DNA from: Klenkia taihuensis
GTDB lineage: Bacteria > Actinomycetota > Actinomycetes > Mycobacteriales > Geodermatophilaceae
Assembly (NCBI RefSeq): GCF_900112525.1
Contig: NZ_FOMD01000005.1
Span: forward strand, 62,001-126,000
DNA length: 64,000 nucleotides
Reading direction: 5' to 3'
The notes under the pieces: model-generated
What the model saw: the letters and a program-made list of their open reading frames with translations, nothing else
Database searches by the model: none
What the model was told of the DNA's origin: nothing
Program-made: the position numbers and the translations under genes
Part shown: one piece after another, positions 45,136-52,611 of the stretch
Position numbering within the stretch: position 1 is the first letter of the stretch
Layout: the number at the start of each line of letters is the position of its first letter

Positions 45136-45955
45136 CGTGGAGATCCCGGTAGCCGACGGAGATGGCGAGGTCGGTTCCTGGCCACACGGACGGGGGCTGC
45201 GCCGGTTCCACTCCCGGGCCGATGAGCCACCGGTCGACGGACCAGACCATCCGCTGGCAGTCCGCGACGGCGCCGCGTGCCGTCTGGTCGAGCGTGACGT
45301 CGAGCTCGAAGTCGACGCAGGGGACGACGAAATGGGGTCCGACGGTGCCCTTGATGAGCCCCATGAGGGGGGTCATGACGATGGCGAGCCGGTCGGACCC
45401 GCCTCCGGAGACTCCTGTTCTGTCGAACAGGGTGGCCATGGCGTGCACGACCGACCAGCTGGTCGTGGTGGGCCCGCCCGGCAGGGCCCAGGCCCTGATC
45501 ACGTCCCGGGCGCCGGCCAGGGAGCCGGACTGGAACGCGGTCCGGTCGATGGCTGCTAGCTGCGCCAGGGCACCCTCGGGCGTGGCGGGGAACCCCGTCG
45601 GGACGCCCGCCGGCCCGGTGGTGGTCGGCGCCGGGAGCACGATGGCCGGGCCCGGGTCACGGGTGGAGACCGGGCCGGGTCGCGCAGCGGACTCGTCGAC
45701 CACGGGCATGGGTCGATCGCTGAGTTCGTCTCGCGCGCTCCGAGGGTCAGTCCCGCTCGGGCCATCCGACGCACCGGACTGCGGCACGGGCGCCGCGTCG
45801 GCAGCGACGGGTTCGTCCGGTTCGACGGCTCGGACAAGGCCCACCGCGGCCGCCCCGACGAGGACGACAACGCCCACGGCGACGAACCCGATCAGCCCGA
45901 CGAGGCGTCGGCGGCTCCAGCCGGTGCCGGACGAACGCTGCGCTCGGCGGGCCAT
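45128..45955 (-). CDS. Single-pass membrane protein, VirB8/TcpC-like in layout
   Basis: Protein of 275 aa. A short basic cytoplasmic N-terminus is followed by one helix at about 17-42 (LVGLIGFVAVGVVVLVGAAAVGLV). A Pro/Ser/Asp-rich linker to about 120 leads to a compact extracellular domain to the end, starting TPEGALAQLAAIDRTAF. VirB8/TcpC-type scaffold proteins have the same order, with an NTF2-like domain after one helix. Sequence identity to them is too weak for me to assert. The ATG at 45955 shares one base with the stop of the small membrane-protein gene. It is probably a structural part of the channel. Confidence 0.65.
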   Translation of the reverse strand: MARRAQRSSGTGWSRRRLVGLIGFVAVGVVVLVGAAAVGLVRAVEPDEPVAADAAPVPQSGASDGPSGTDPRSARDELSDRPMPVVDESAARPGPVSTRDPGPAIVLPAPTTTGPAGVPTGFPATPEGALAQLAAIDRTAFQSGSLAGARDVIRAWALPGGPTTTSWSVVHAMATLFDRTGVSGGGSDRLAIVMTPLMGLIKGTVGPHFVVPCVDFELDVTLDQTARGAVADCQRMVWSVDRWLIGPGVEPAQPPSVWPGTDLAISVGYRDLHDG

Positions 45956-46245
45956 CAGCAGCCCGTCCCGACGATGGACTGCACGATCACGTAGCCGACG
46001 ACGTAGAGGATCGCGCCGACGACGCAGATGAGGATGCCGTCCATCCCGAGGCGCGCACCGCGGGGGTGGTGGGTCACCCGCCCCCAGATGAGCATGCCGA
46101 CGCTGGCGAAGAAGCAGATGGCCAGCACCGCCAGCACGCCCCACTTGACCCAGGACGTGATCTGGTCGGCGTAGACCTGGACCCCGGGAGGGGCTGCCGG
46201 GCACACCGCGGCCGCCAGCACGAGATCACCGAGGCCGCCGCTCAC
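45955..46245 (-). CDS. Small two-helix membrane protein, VirB2/pilin-like in size and position
   Basis: Protein of 96 aa. A short N-terminal hydrophobic stretch (LVLAAAVCPAAPPG) is followed by two membrane helices, about 33-56 (WVKWGVLAVLAICFFASVGMLIWG) and about 67-90, joined by a basic loop (RVTHHPRGARLG). Two helices with a positively charged cytoplasmic loop are typical of VirB2-like pilins and of related small channel proteins. The GTG at 46245 overlaps the ParA-like gene stop. No secretion signal with a clear cleavage site is seen. Role inferred only from topology and place in the operon. Confidence 0.6.
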   Translation of the reverse strand: MSGGLGDLVLAAAVCPAAPPGVQVYADQITSWVKWGVLAVLAICFFASVGMLIWGRVTHHPRGARLGMDGILICVVGAILYVVGYVIVQSIVGTGC

Positions 46246-47129
46246 TGGATGGCTCCGTCGATGCGACGAGACCCCGTGAAGGGCCCACGGTGCAGGTGAC
46301 CGACCGTCTGCGCGAGCGAGAGCAACTGGGCACCGGCGGCGACCAACGCCCGTGGCAGGGGCCGGTCCGTCAGGCCGGTGACGTCGAGGCGGGCGTCCCA
46401 GGGAACCGAGACGACGAGACCTGCGCTGCGGAGATTGTCCACCGCCGGACCGACCGAAGCCCGGACCTCGCGCGCCCATCCCTGCGGCCCGACAGCGGCG
46501 ACGAGCAGCGGGCGGCCGGCCAACTGCCGCAGCCGCTCCTCGACGAGGCGCACCCCTGGGACGTTCGCCCGGCAGACCACGATCGTCGGCGAGCCGCTCG
46601 CCGACCTCGACTCCGCGGTTCCGAGGTCCAGCACGGTCAACCCGTCCTGGACCAGGTGGCTGTCCCCGTCGCGTGCTGGGCTCTCGCCGAGGGCGCGGCG
46701 CTCGATCACGACAGCGTCCCGCCGTCCGCGTAGCCAGGTCCCAGTCGGGTCGGTGCCCAACTCCACGGCTGCCGCTGCCACGAGCCCCGAACGCCCGGGG
46801 GCGGCTGGGTCCAGCAGGTGTACGGACTGACCGGCGGCGCCGGCCGCATCGGCCAGGGCGAGCGCGACTGTTGAGGACCCAGCACCGGGGTGACCGGCCA
46901 TGACCGACACCTGACGCGACCCATTGCTGCTGCTCGGGCGAGGGGTGATGTCGGAGCAGGGGTCCGCCTCGCCGGCCACGTCACCCCGGACCTGGGGTAC
47001 CTGCCGACCGAGCAGCTGTCGCATGACCTGCTGCACGTCGGCGACGGACAAGGGACCTACGGGCTGCTGGTCGACCCCCAGGACGCGTCCCACGGAGACC
47101 GGTCCCCCGACACCACCGGCGGCGCTCAC
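46242..47129 (-). CDS. ParA/MinD-like P-loop protein with altered Walker A
   Basis: Protein of 295 aa. From about residue 75 it has a MinD/ParA-like fold: VSVMAGHPGAGSSTVALALADAAG corresponds to the P-loop, followed by VHLLDPAAPGRSGLVAA, LTVLDLGT and ADVPW-like strands. The catalytic Lys of the GKS/T motif is replaced (GAGSST), so ATP binding may be impaired or atypical. The N-terminal 70 residues are a low-conservation extension. It is the second gene of the transfer operon; its start overlaps the head regulator's stop. Comparable proteins near actinobacterial conjugation genes may help localise the machinery. Family level only. Confidence 0.68.
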   Translation of the reverse strand: MSAAGGVGGPVSVGRVLGVDQQPVGPLSVADVQQVMRQLLGRQVPQVRGDVAGEADPCSDITPRPSSSNGSRQVSVMAGHPGAGSSTVALALADAAGAAGQSVHLLDPAAPGRSGLVAAAAVELGTDPTGTWLRGRRDAVVIERRALGESPARDGDSHLVQDGLTVLDLGTAESRSASGSPTIVVCRANVPGVRLVEERLRQLAGRPLLVAAVGPQGWAREVRASVGPAVDNLRSAGLVVSVPWDARLDVTGLTDRPLPRALVAAGAQLLSLAQTVGHLHRGPFTGSRRIDGAIQ

Positions 47130-47884
47130 GCGACCGCTGCCAGGTAGTCGCGGGCGACCGCCCGCAGCGTCTCCAGCGTCCTGCGCCGACGGCGGTACAG
47201 GGTGCGGGTGGAGATGCCGTGCTCGGCCGCGACGATGTCGTCACCGCCGGATGGGTGCAGGTGTCGGCCCCGCTCGGTCGCGATGAGCAGCTCCAGCTCG
47301 CGCGGGTCGACCCCGGAGTCGACAGCCCACTGCAACAACTCGACGACGTCGACGTCGTCCGCCTCCGGTGTCGGGACGGCGGGCTGCAGCCGGGTGATGT
47401 CGCCGTCCGCGGTGAGCACCTCCCCGCGCTCGGGGTGACGTCGGTTCCTCGGCCTCAGCTCGGCGAGGACTGCGTGCCGGGTGTCGTGCCGAAGGTTCGC
47501 GGCGATCGACCGGGGTCGGCGTCGCCACGGGTACCGGCGGATCTGGCAGGCCAGCTCACCGGTGACCACGGCGACGATGTCCGGACTGAGGTCCTGAAGC
47601 TGACGGACCGTGGTCCACACCAGGCCGCTCAACAGGTGGAGCAGCAAGGCGAGCGCGTCGTCGTCCGCGCCGTTGTCGGCCGCGGCCCGCCTCACCAGTG
47701 CGGCGAGGACGGCGTCGCTGCGCTCGTGGTCGCTGGTTGCCGCGCAGGCCTGGACGACGTCGGCGACGGTCGAGGTGGCCCTCAGTGCGGGCTCGGTCTC
47801 CGCCCAGCGCTCGAGGGTGCGGCTGGCGTCGACGCGGACGACGAGCGCCGGCCAACTGCCGACGATCGTGGGGTCGTGGAACAT
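47126..47884 (-). CDS. HTH protein at the head of the transfer operon
   Basis: Protein of 252 aa with a C-terminal helix-turn-helix (AEHGISTRTLYRRRRRTLETL at about 222-242) resembling sigma-factor region 4 or LuxR-type DNA-binding ends. It is preceded by RELELLIATERGRH, which looks like the first helices of that domain. The N-terminal 150 residues are helical, with no recognised domain. It is the first gene of the 12-kb minus-strand operon and faces the repeat cluster at 47944-48046, so it is a good candidate for the regulator of the operon through those repeats. No membrane segments. Confidence 0.7.
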   Translation of the reverse strand: MFHDPTIVGSWPALVVRVDASRTLERWAETEPALRATSTVADVVQACAATSDHERSDAVLAALVRRAAADNGADDDALALLLHLLSGLVWTTVRQLQDLSPDIVAVVTGELACQIRRYPWRRRPRSIAANLRHDTRHAVLAELRPRNRRHPERGEVLTADGDITRLQPAVPTPEADDVDVVELLQWAVDSGVDPRELELLIATERGRHLHPSGGDDIVAAEHGISTRTLYRRRRRTLETLRAVARDYLAAVA

Positions 47885-47943
47885 GCGGGTGCCTCCGGCA
47901 TCAGTGGATGCCGACGACGTTCCGAAGAGACGTTCGAGCGCCC

Positions 47944-48046
47944 GTCACCCCGCTGCCTCGTCCGGCATCCGTCACCCCGCCCGGTGGCGACGTCGAGCCG
48001 GGGGTGACACGACCCGGCCGGGGTGACAAGGCCCCGCGAGGGTGAC
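47944..48046. repeat. Cluster of GTCACCCCG/CGGGGTGAC repeats between the transfer operon and the ligase gene
   Basis: GTCACCCCG occurs at 47944-47952 and 47971-47979. In inverted orientation, a G-rich GGGGGTGAC form ends at 48008, CGGGGTGAC is at 48019-48027 and GAGGGTGAC is at 48038-48046. The two direct copies start 27 bases apart, and the three inverted copies end 19 bases apart. The cluster lies between divergent genes and looks like a multi-site operator or iteron array. Confidence 0.6.
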
Positions 48047-48167
48047 CGCTGCAGAACCTCCCGTGCGGACTGCAGGCAGTGACGGACACGCCCGCGAATC
48101 ACCCGGCGGGGTAGTCCGAGCGCTTGAACCTTCGGCGGCACACTTACCCGGACCACAGGCTGACCTC

Positions 48168-49187
48168 GTGACGAGCCCGGCTGGCCTGCCCCGACCACGG
48201 CGCGCCGCGCCGGGAGGTCTGGCCGGGCCGGTACCGGTGGCGCTCGCCAAAGCCGTCGAGCAGGTGCCGGCCGCCGACAGCCTTCCTGGAGGCTGCGCGT
48301 ACGAGCTGAAGTGGGACGGCTTCCGCCTCGTCGTGGTGCGGGAGACGGACGGTGCTCGGCTGTGGTCCCGGCAGGGCAAGGACCTCACGGCTCGCTTCCC
48401 CGACATCGCCCGCGCAGCGACCGCCCAACTGTCACCCGGCACCGTCGTCGACGGCGAGGTGGTCATCTGGGCCGACGACCGGCTCGACTTCGGCTTGCTG
48501 CAGCGCCGGCTCGTCATCGGCCTGTCCGGTCTGCAGGCGCTGGTCCGCGCGCACCCAGCGTCCCTCGTCGTCTTCGACGTCCTGTCGAACGCCGGCCGCG
48601 ACGTGCGACGCCTGCCCCTGGTCCAGCGTCGTCGGAGGCTGGAGCGCCTGGCGGCGGACTGGTCACCGCCGATGCAGCTGTGCCCGCAGACCAACGACCG
48701 GGACGAAGCACTGACCTGGATGACCGACTACCGGCCCGCCGGCGTGGAGGGCCTCGTGGTCAAGGCCGCCGGCGGTGCATACCTACCCGGCAGGCGGGAC
48801 TGGCTCAAGGTCAAGTCCCGGGAGACCACCGAGGTCGTCGTCGGCGGCGTCCTCGGCTCCCTGGAGCGACCCAGCCAACTGGTCGCCGGCCGTTACCTCG
48901 ACGGACAGCTGCGCGTCGTCGGCCGGTCGACCCCGCTGAACCGGGCTCAGTCGGCCGAACTGGCCGCGGCGCTGACCCCGGCCGACGAGGACCACCCCTG
49001 GCCCGAGCGCATCGGCACCGGCGCGTTCGGCGGGGGTCGGCTCTCTGTGCCGATGCTGCGGGTCGAACCGACCGGGGTGGCCGAGGTGTCCGCCGACGCC
49101 GCGCTGACCGCTGGCGTGTTCCGGCACCCGCTGCGGTTCGTGCGGATGCGCCCCGACCTCGGGCCCGCGGACGTGCCCACCATCTGA
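48168..49187 (+). CDS. ATP-dependent DNA ligase (LigC/LigD-type)
   Basis: Nucleotidyltransferase-type DNA ligase, 339 aa. Motif I ELKWDGFR carries the adenylated Lys at about 48. Motif III is in LVVFDVL, motif IV in VEGLVVKA and motif V in WLKVKS; an OB-fold follows (about 215-330). Size and motifs match the stand-alone actinobacterial ligases related to NHEJ LigC/LigD. The GTG at 48168 begins about 20 residues before the conserved domain; the frame is open to a GTG at 48042, but the extra stretch lacks conservation features. It diverges from the transfer operon. It could seal the transferred strand after recircularisation or repair breaks; that link is inference. Confidence 0.85.
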   Translation: MTSPAGLPRPRRAAPGGLAGPVPVALAKAVEQVPAADSLPGGCAYELKWDGFRLVVVRETDGARLWSRQGKDLTARFPDIARAATAQLSPGTVVDGEVVIWADDRLDFGLLQRRLVIGLSGLQALVRAHPASLVVFDVLSNAGRDVRRLPLVQRRRRLERLAADWSPPMQLCPQTNDRDEALTWMTDYRPAGVEGLVVKAAGGAYLPGRRDWLKVKSRETTEVVVGGVLGSLERPSQLVAGRYLDGQLRVVGRSTPLNRAQSAELAAALTPADEDHPWPERIGTGAFGGGRLSVPMLRVEPTGVAEVSADAALTAGVFRHPLRFVRMRPDLGPADVPTI

Positions 49188-49204
49188 GGACTCGTCCGTC
49201 GACG

Positions 49205-49474
49205 TCAGGTCCGTTGAGACCGTCGCCGGGCGCCGGTGCGGGCCGCACCGACAGGACGCAGCGGAACGTCGTGTGCATGCAGAACGCGTCGTACGGCGGT
49301 CTGCGAGCGGTCGACGAGCTCACCGATCTCCCGCAGCGACCGGCCCTGGGTGTAGGCCGTGACAATGTAGGCGTCCAGCCGCGCGCGCAGCTCGCGATCC
49401 AGGAACCTGCCGTCGACTGAGGTACCGGCGAACTCCGGCTCAGGTGCCAGCTGTGGCCTCGGCGGATAGACCAT
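49205..49474 (-). CDS. Helix-turn-helix protein of element edge (right copy)
   Basis: Small basic protein of 89 aa. YPPRPQLAP at the start and the HTH in TQGRSLREIGELVDRSQTAVRRVLHAHDVP match the left copy at 25720-26175, with most residues shared through the HTH. It has a natural stop after an Arg/Thr-rich tail, unlike the left copy. It follows the 165-aa gene by nine bases on the same strand and converges on the ligase gene. It is probably a DNA-binding regulator or an accessory to the 165-aa protein. Confidence 0.75.
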   Translation of the reverse strand: MVYPPRPQLAPEPEFAGTSVDGRFLDRELRARLDAYIVTAYTQGRSLREIGELVDRSQTAVRRVLHAHDVPLRPVGAARTGARRRSQRT

Positions 49475-49483
49475 CGACGTCGC

Positions 49484-49981
49484 TCACTCCCCCGCAGGCC
49501 ACGGCACCAACGGCGGGACCGGGTCACCCACGTCGCCGACGACCCCGGTGCTGCGGTGCTCATGGCTACCGCCGGCGTGGGCGATGGCGGCGAGCAGCAG
49601 AGCCAGGCGCGGCCGGTCCAGGCCTGCGGCGAGGTCGCCGAGGGCCACCGGCTGACCTTCGGCGAGGGATGCGGCTGCGCGCAGCAGACGCAGCTGGCCG
49701 GCCGACCCCACGATCCGCCCTTGCCGGACCGCCGCGTCCAGGTCTGTCCAGGCGACCTGCGCCCAGCCGATGCCGGCGGGCCGGCCTGTCGGTGGTCCTG
49801 CGGGGTCGTCGTCGTAGTCCACGGCGATCAGCTCCGCGCCGGCAAGGGTGGGCAACCAGTAGCCGTCGTTGACCAGCAACAGCACGGCGGCCTCGGCGCT
49901 GTAGTCACCAACCGCGACGCGCAGCAGCGCGTTCTGCAGGTCGACAGGGTCCAGGTCGACCGCGCGAGGCGGGAACAGCAC
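49484..49981 (-). CDS. Conserved 165-aa protein of element edge (right copy)
   Basis: Aligns end to end without gaps with the protein at 26188-26685: DLDPVDL, GDYSAEAAVLLL, YWLPTLAGAELIAVD, AWTDLDAAVRQGRI, SAGQLRLLRAAASLAEGQ, AHAGGSHEH and PPLVPWPA. I chose GTG at 49981, which matches the left copy's start, with GAGGAG about ten bases upstream; the open frame extends a little further. It is predicted helical and soluble. It is paired with the HTH gene downstream and 111 bases after the small Trp-rich gene. Unknown function. Confidence 0.72.
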   Translation of the reverse strand: MLFPPRAVDLDPVDLQNALLRVAVGDYSAEAAVLLLVNDGYWLPTLAGAELIAVDYDDDPAGPPTGRPAGIGWAQVAWTDLDAAVRQGRIVGSAGQLRLLRAAASLAEGQPVALGDLAAGLDRPRLALLLAAIAHAGGSHEHRSTGVVGDVGDPVPPLVPWPAGE

Positions 49982-50092
49982 GGTCCTCACTGCTCCTCGT
50001 GATCGACAGGACTGGCGGCCCACGAGTGTGCCCGCCGCTGGGGCTCCTCGGCGGGGGTGTCACCCACGGGGGTCAACGCGCAACCGGTCAGA

Positions 50093-50443
50093 TCATCCAG
50101 CCGGCGGACGACCCGCGGTGCGCTGAACTGCCCCCTGCCAGACCCAGCAGCGCAATGTCTCGGTCCCGACGTCCACCTCGACCCCTACGGCGTCGTCGGT
50201 CCATCGCCTGACCCGGACCGGGCAGCGGATGTCGGCGTCGCCGAAGCGCAGCCAGGCAAGCCCCCACATCGTCGCCCGCTCGGGGGCGATGGATACAGCC
50301 TGGTTGTCGAGATCGAGCTGCTCCTCCGTCAGGCTCTGCAGCCGCCCCTGCAGGCGGATCTCCTGTAGCCGGCGTTCCTGCCCACGCCGTGCACCGGCGT
50401 CTGGATAACGACGGTTCGTCCCCACCTGGACAGATTCGCACAT
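50093..50443 (-). CDS. Small conserved protein of element edge (right copy of the roughly 115-aa family)
   Basis: Protein of 116 aa from the ATG at 50443. Motifs TNRRYPDAGAR, QERRLQE, LTEEQLDLDNQAVSIAPER, LAWLRFGDADIRC and LRCWVWQGAVQR match the left copy (25533-25868). It probably contains a small beta-barrel-like half with conserved Trp. Here it is upstream of the 165-aa gene, whereas the left copy lies downstream of the HTH gene, so the set has been rearranged. The long open frame upstream of the ATG is probably non-coding. Function unknown. Confidence 0.7.
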   Translation of the reverse strand: MCESVQVGTNRRYPDAGARRGQERRLQEIRLQGRLQSLTEEQLDLDNQAVSIAPERATMWGLAWLRFGDADIRCPVRVRRWTDDAVGVEVDVGTETLRCWVWQGAVQRTAGRPPAG

Positions 50444-50680
50444 GCGTTCGATAGTTGCCGAGACGGCCGCGCCGTGCGGGGCTGAGAACCTGTATCGGGG
50501 TGTCCTCGTCGTGGGTCCCGGCGGGCCAACCCTGATGGCCTGACAACCAGGAGTTGCACGCCAATCCGGGTCACCTTGACGCGCGTCAGACTTGGCGTGT
50601 GCACAGACAGGCGCGGTGATAGCCGCCCGATGGGTGCGCGATGCGGGTTTCCTGTCGGTGAGCACCGCAATGATGGGCGC

Positions 50681-52357
50681 GTGCTGGATTGGGCTGCGTA
50701 TGACCCGGCGAAGGTGGAACGCGTCGCCAAGATCCTCGTCCGGGAGGCCTGCGGCGCGACCGGTATCGATGGCAGCGGTGGAGACCTCGCGCAGGACCTT
50801 CGGCACGACGGCCCAGACGGGCTGACCATCTACGAGGTCAAGTCCTTCGCCAAGCGGCTGACGTCTAAGCAGAAGCGGCAGATCAAGGCCTCGCTGGCGC
50901 GCGCGGTCGAGCTCCATGAGCCGTTCAGCTGGGTCCTGGTTATCCCGCTGGACCCGACCACGGCGGAGCTGGACTGGTTCTACAAGCTGAAGTCGGAGTT
51001 CTCCGACGTCGTCTTGGAATGGTTCGGCTTGGACTGGCTCGACGGCAAGGTCGCCGGCCGGGAAAGCCTGATCAGCTACGTCGAGGGAGCGAACTACACG
51101 CTGCTGCGGCGCGCCCTACAGGCCGGTGCTGAACGCGAAGCGCTCGCGACCGGCAACGACTACCTGGCCCGGCTGAATTCTCTGCACGACCTCGGAGACA
51201 CCATCTCGCCTCACTGGCGGCTCGAGGTCGGCGACAGCCCGTGGGGCCCAGCGACCACCCTCACCGCGCAGCGCGAGGACGCCCCCACCGAAGACCCCGT
51301 TGAACTCACCCCACGCTTCCGGTTCCCCGGTGAGGACCCCGAGGCTGTCGAGGCCCACGAGCGGCTGCTGCGCTGGTTCCGTTTAGGCGGCGACGTGGAA
51401 ATCCCGGGCCGGTTCGTCGAAGAGGTGCGCGTCACCGCGGCCTCGGAGGCGACCCAGCGGCTGCTCGGCGAGCCCAGCCGCCAGGTGAGCCAGCTGCGCC
51501 TGATCAGCATCCCCAACAACACCGGCCTGCCGCTCCGCGGCACCCTGGTCCTTGAGCGGCCCGGAGTCACCGACACCGTGTCGGTGCCATTCGCCTTCAC
51601 CCAGCGGGTCGGCGGGCACAGCGGGTCCACGCTGACCGGCACCGATGACAGTGGGCTGCTCGAGGGCACCCTGGAGCTGGTCGAGGAGGGCGAGGGCACC
51701 GCCACCGGCTCGCTGACCCTCAGCCTCAAGCCGCTGGCCAGCTCCTACCCCCACGACGCGCTGCCCGGCCTGCGGCTGGTGGCCTTCGCCCGCAGCGGGG
51801 ACACCCTGTCCTTGCGCCGCGGACCGGTGCCGTTCATGTCCTGCGGAGCGGCCGGCAACGCCCCCGAGGGCATCCCCGAGCTGTACCAGCTCGTGCAGGC
51901 ACTAGAGGTGCTGCAGGGCCATCTGGGCACCCTGGTCCCCATTCCGGCGGAGCTGCCTACCGACCAGGAGGCCCGGGAGCTGCTGGCGATGGCCGCTGCC
52001 CTCAGCGGCACCCCGGGCCAACTGCCCTACGACGGGCTGAGCGCACCGCTGACCGCCGGGACGATCCGGGCCTTTTTGGACTCGGTGCCACCTGGACCGG
52101 GGGTCATCTACGCCGCCCCGGACAGCTTCACCGTCACCCTCGACGGCCACACGTACAAGGTGCCCGGTCTGGCCCTCTGGTCACCCTCGGTCGACCTGAC
52201 CAACCGTGACGAGCTCGAGGCCCTCGCCGCCGCCGATAATGTCGAGGCCGTCGCAAGGTTCACCTGCACGGAGGGCAAGAAGGTCTTCATGATCCGGGCA
52301 GCTGACCAGCTAGGTCCGGAGTACCGGCCCATCGTCGGTCTGCCTTCCGCCGGCTGA
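50681..52357 (+). CDS. PD-(D/E)XK nuclease-like protein with large C-terminal domain, candidate defence gene
   Basis: Protein of 558 aa. The N-terminal about 130 residues look like a restriction-endonuclease fold: LDWAAYDPAKVERVAKIL at the start, GIDGSGGDL with a candidate catalytic Asp at about 35, then YEVKSF supplying Glu-52 and Lys-54, followed by LTSKQKRQIKASLARAVE. The remaining about 400 residues are beta-rich in the middle (VPFAFTQRVGGHSGSTLTG) with no domain I recognise. The GTG at 50681 begins where similar proteins begin; an in-frame TTG at 50576 is possible. It is a lone + strand gene at the right edge of the conjugative element. A DNA-targeting defence effector is plausible but unproven; it could also be a repair nuclease. 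Confidence 0.65.
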   Translation: MLDWAAYDPAKVERVAKILVREACGATGIDGSGGDLAQDLRHDGPDGLTIYEVKSFAKRLTSKQKRQIKASLARAVELHEPFSWVLVIPLDPTTAELDWFYKLKSEFSDVVLEWFGLDWLDGKVAGRESLISYVEGANYTLLRRALQAGAEREALATGNDYLARLNSLHDLGDTISPHWRLEVGDSPWGPATTLTAQREDAPTEDPVELTPRFRFPGEDPEAVEAHERLLRWFRLGGDVEIPGRFVEEVRVTAASEATQRLLGEPSRQVSQLRLISIPNNTGLPLRGTLVLERPGVTDTVSVPFAFTQRVGGHSGSTLTGTDDSGLLEGTLELVEEGEGTATGSLTLSLKPLASSYPHDALPGLRLVAFARSGDTLSLRRGPVPFMSCGAAGNAPEGIPELYQLVQALEVLQGHLGTLVPIPAELPTDQEARELLAMAAALSGTPGQLPYDGLSAPLTAGTIRAFLDSVPPGPGVIYAAPDSFTVTLDGHTYKVPGLALWSPSVDLTNRDELEALAAADNVEAVARFTCTEGKKVFMIRAADQLGPEYRPIVGLPSAG

Positions 52358-52611
52358 CCGTTGCGGGGGCACGCCGTCGTGGTTGCCCTCCGGCAAGACT
52401 GGCAGGCAGGCGCAGCCCGCCGTGCAGGTAGTGGAGGGCACGCAGCAGCTCCCGCTCGACCAACCTGCCGGAGTGCCGGTGGCTGCCGTGCCGCTGCAGC
52501 AGGTCGTGGCCCGTCAGGTGCCTCGGGCGAGCGGTAGTGCGTCGAGGGGCTTTTGCTCGCCGATGAGGCGACTGGCGGGCCACGGGGGCTCTTAGACCAT
52601 CGAAGGATCAT
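52358..52611. other. Intergenic gap between the nuclease-like gene and the Tad operon end
   Basis: A 254-base gap between convergent genes. Apart from a weak stem (GGGCA/TGCCC near 52369-52391), nothing can be named. A minus-strand frame across it has some protein-like character but no ribosome site or recognised motif, and it reads into the nuclease-like gene. Confidence 0.3.

Larger units (their letters stand above)
25500..50600. mobile_element. Putative conjugative element (MobF relaxase and type IV secretion), edges approximate
   Basis: The block carries ParB, a MobF relaxase, split coupling protein, VirB4, VirB6, VirB8-like, NlpC/P60 and SCO6880-type genes, with paralogous three-gene sets at both ends. 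It sits between a chromosomal-type region (metabolism, cyclase) and the Tad pilus locus. No integrase, excisionase, replication initiator or flanking direct repeat was recognised, so the edges are set only from gene content. It may be an integrated plasmid, an ICE whose recombinase is lost, or part of a larger element. Confidence 0.7.

Noticed and set aside
48042-48167. Upstream GTG start for the DNA ligase adding 42 residues
   Set aside because: The extra part has no conserved character and lies in the repeat/promoter region; the GTG at 48168 gives the normal family length.
52287-52583. Minus-strand frame with a protein-like stretch (ERELLRALHYLHGGL)
   Set aside because: No start signal or known motif and it reads into the nuclease-like gene; may be a remnant but cannot be supported.
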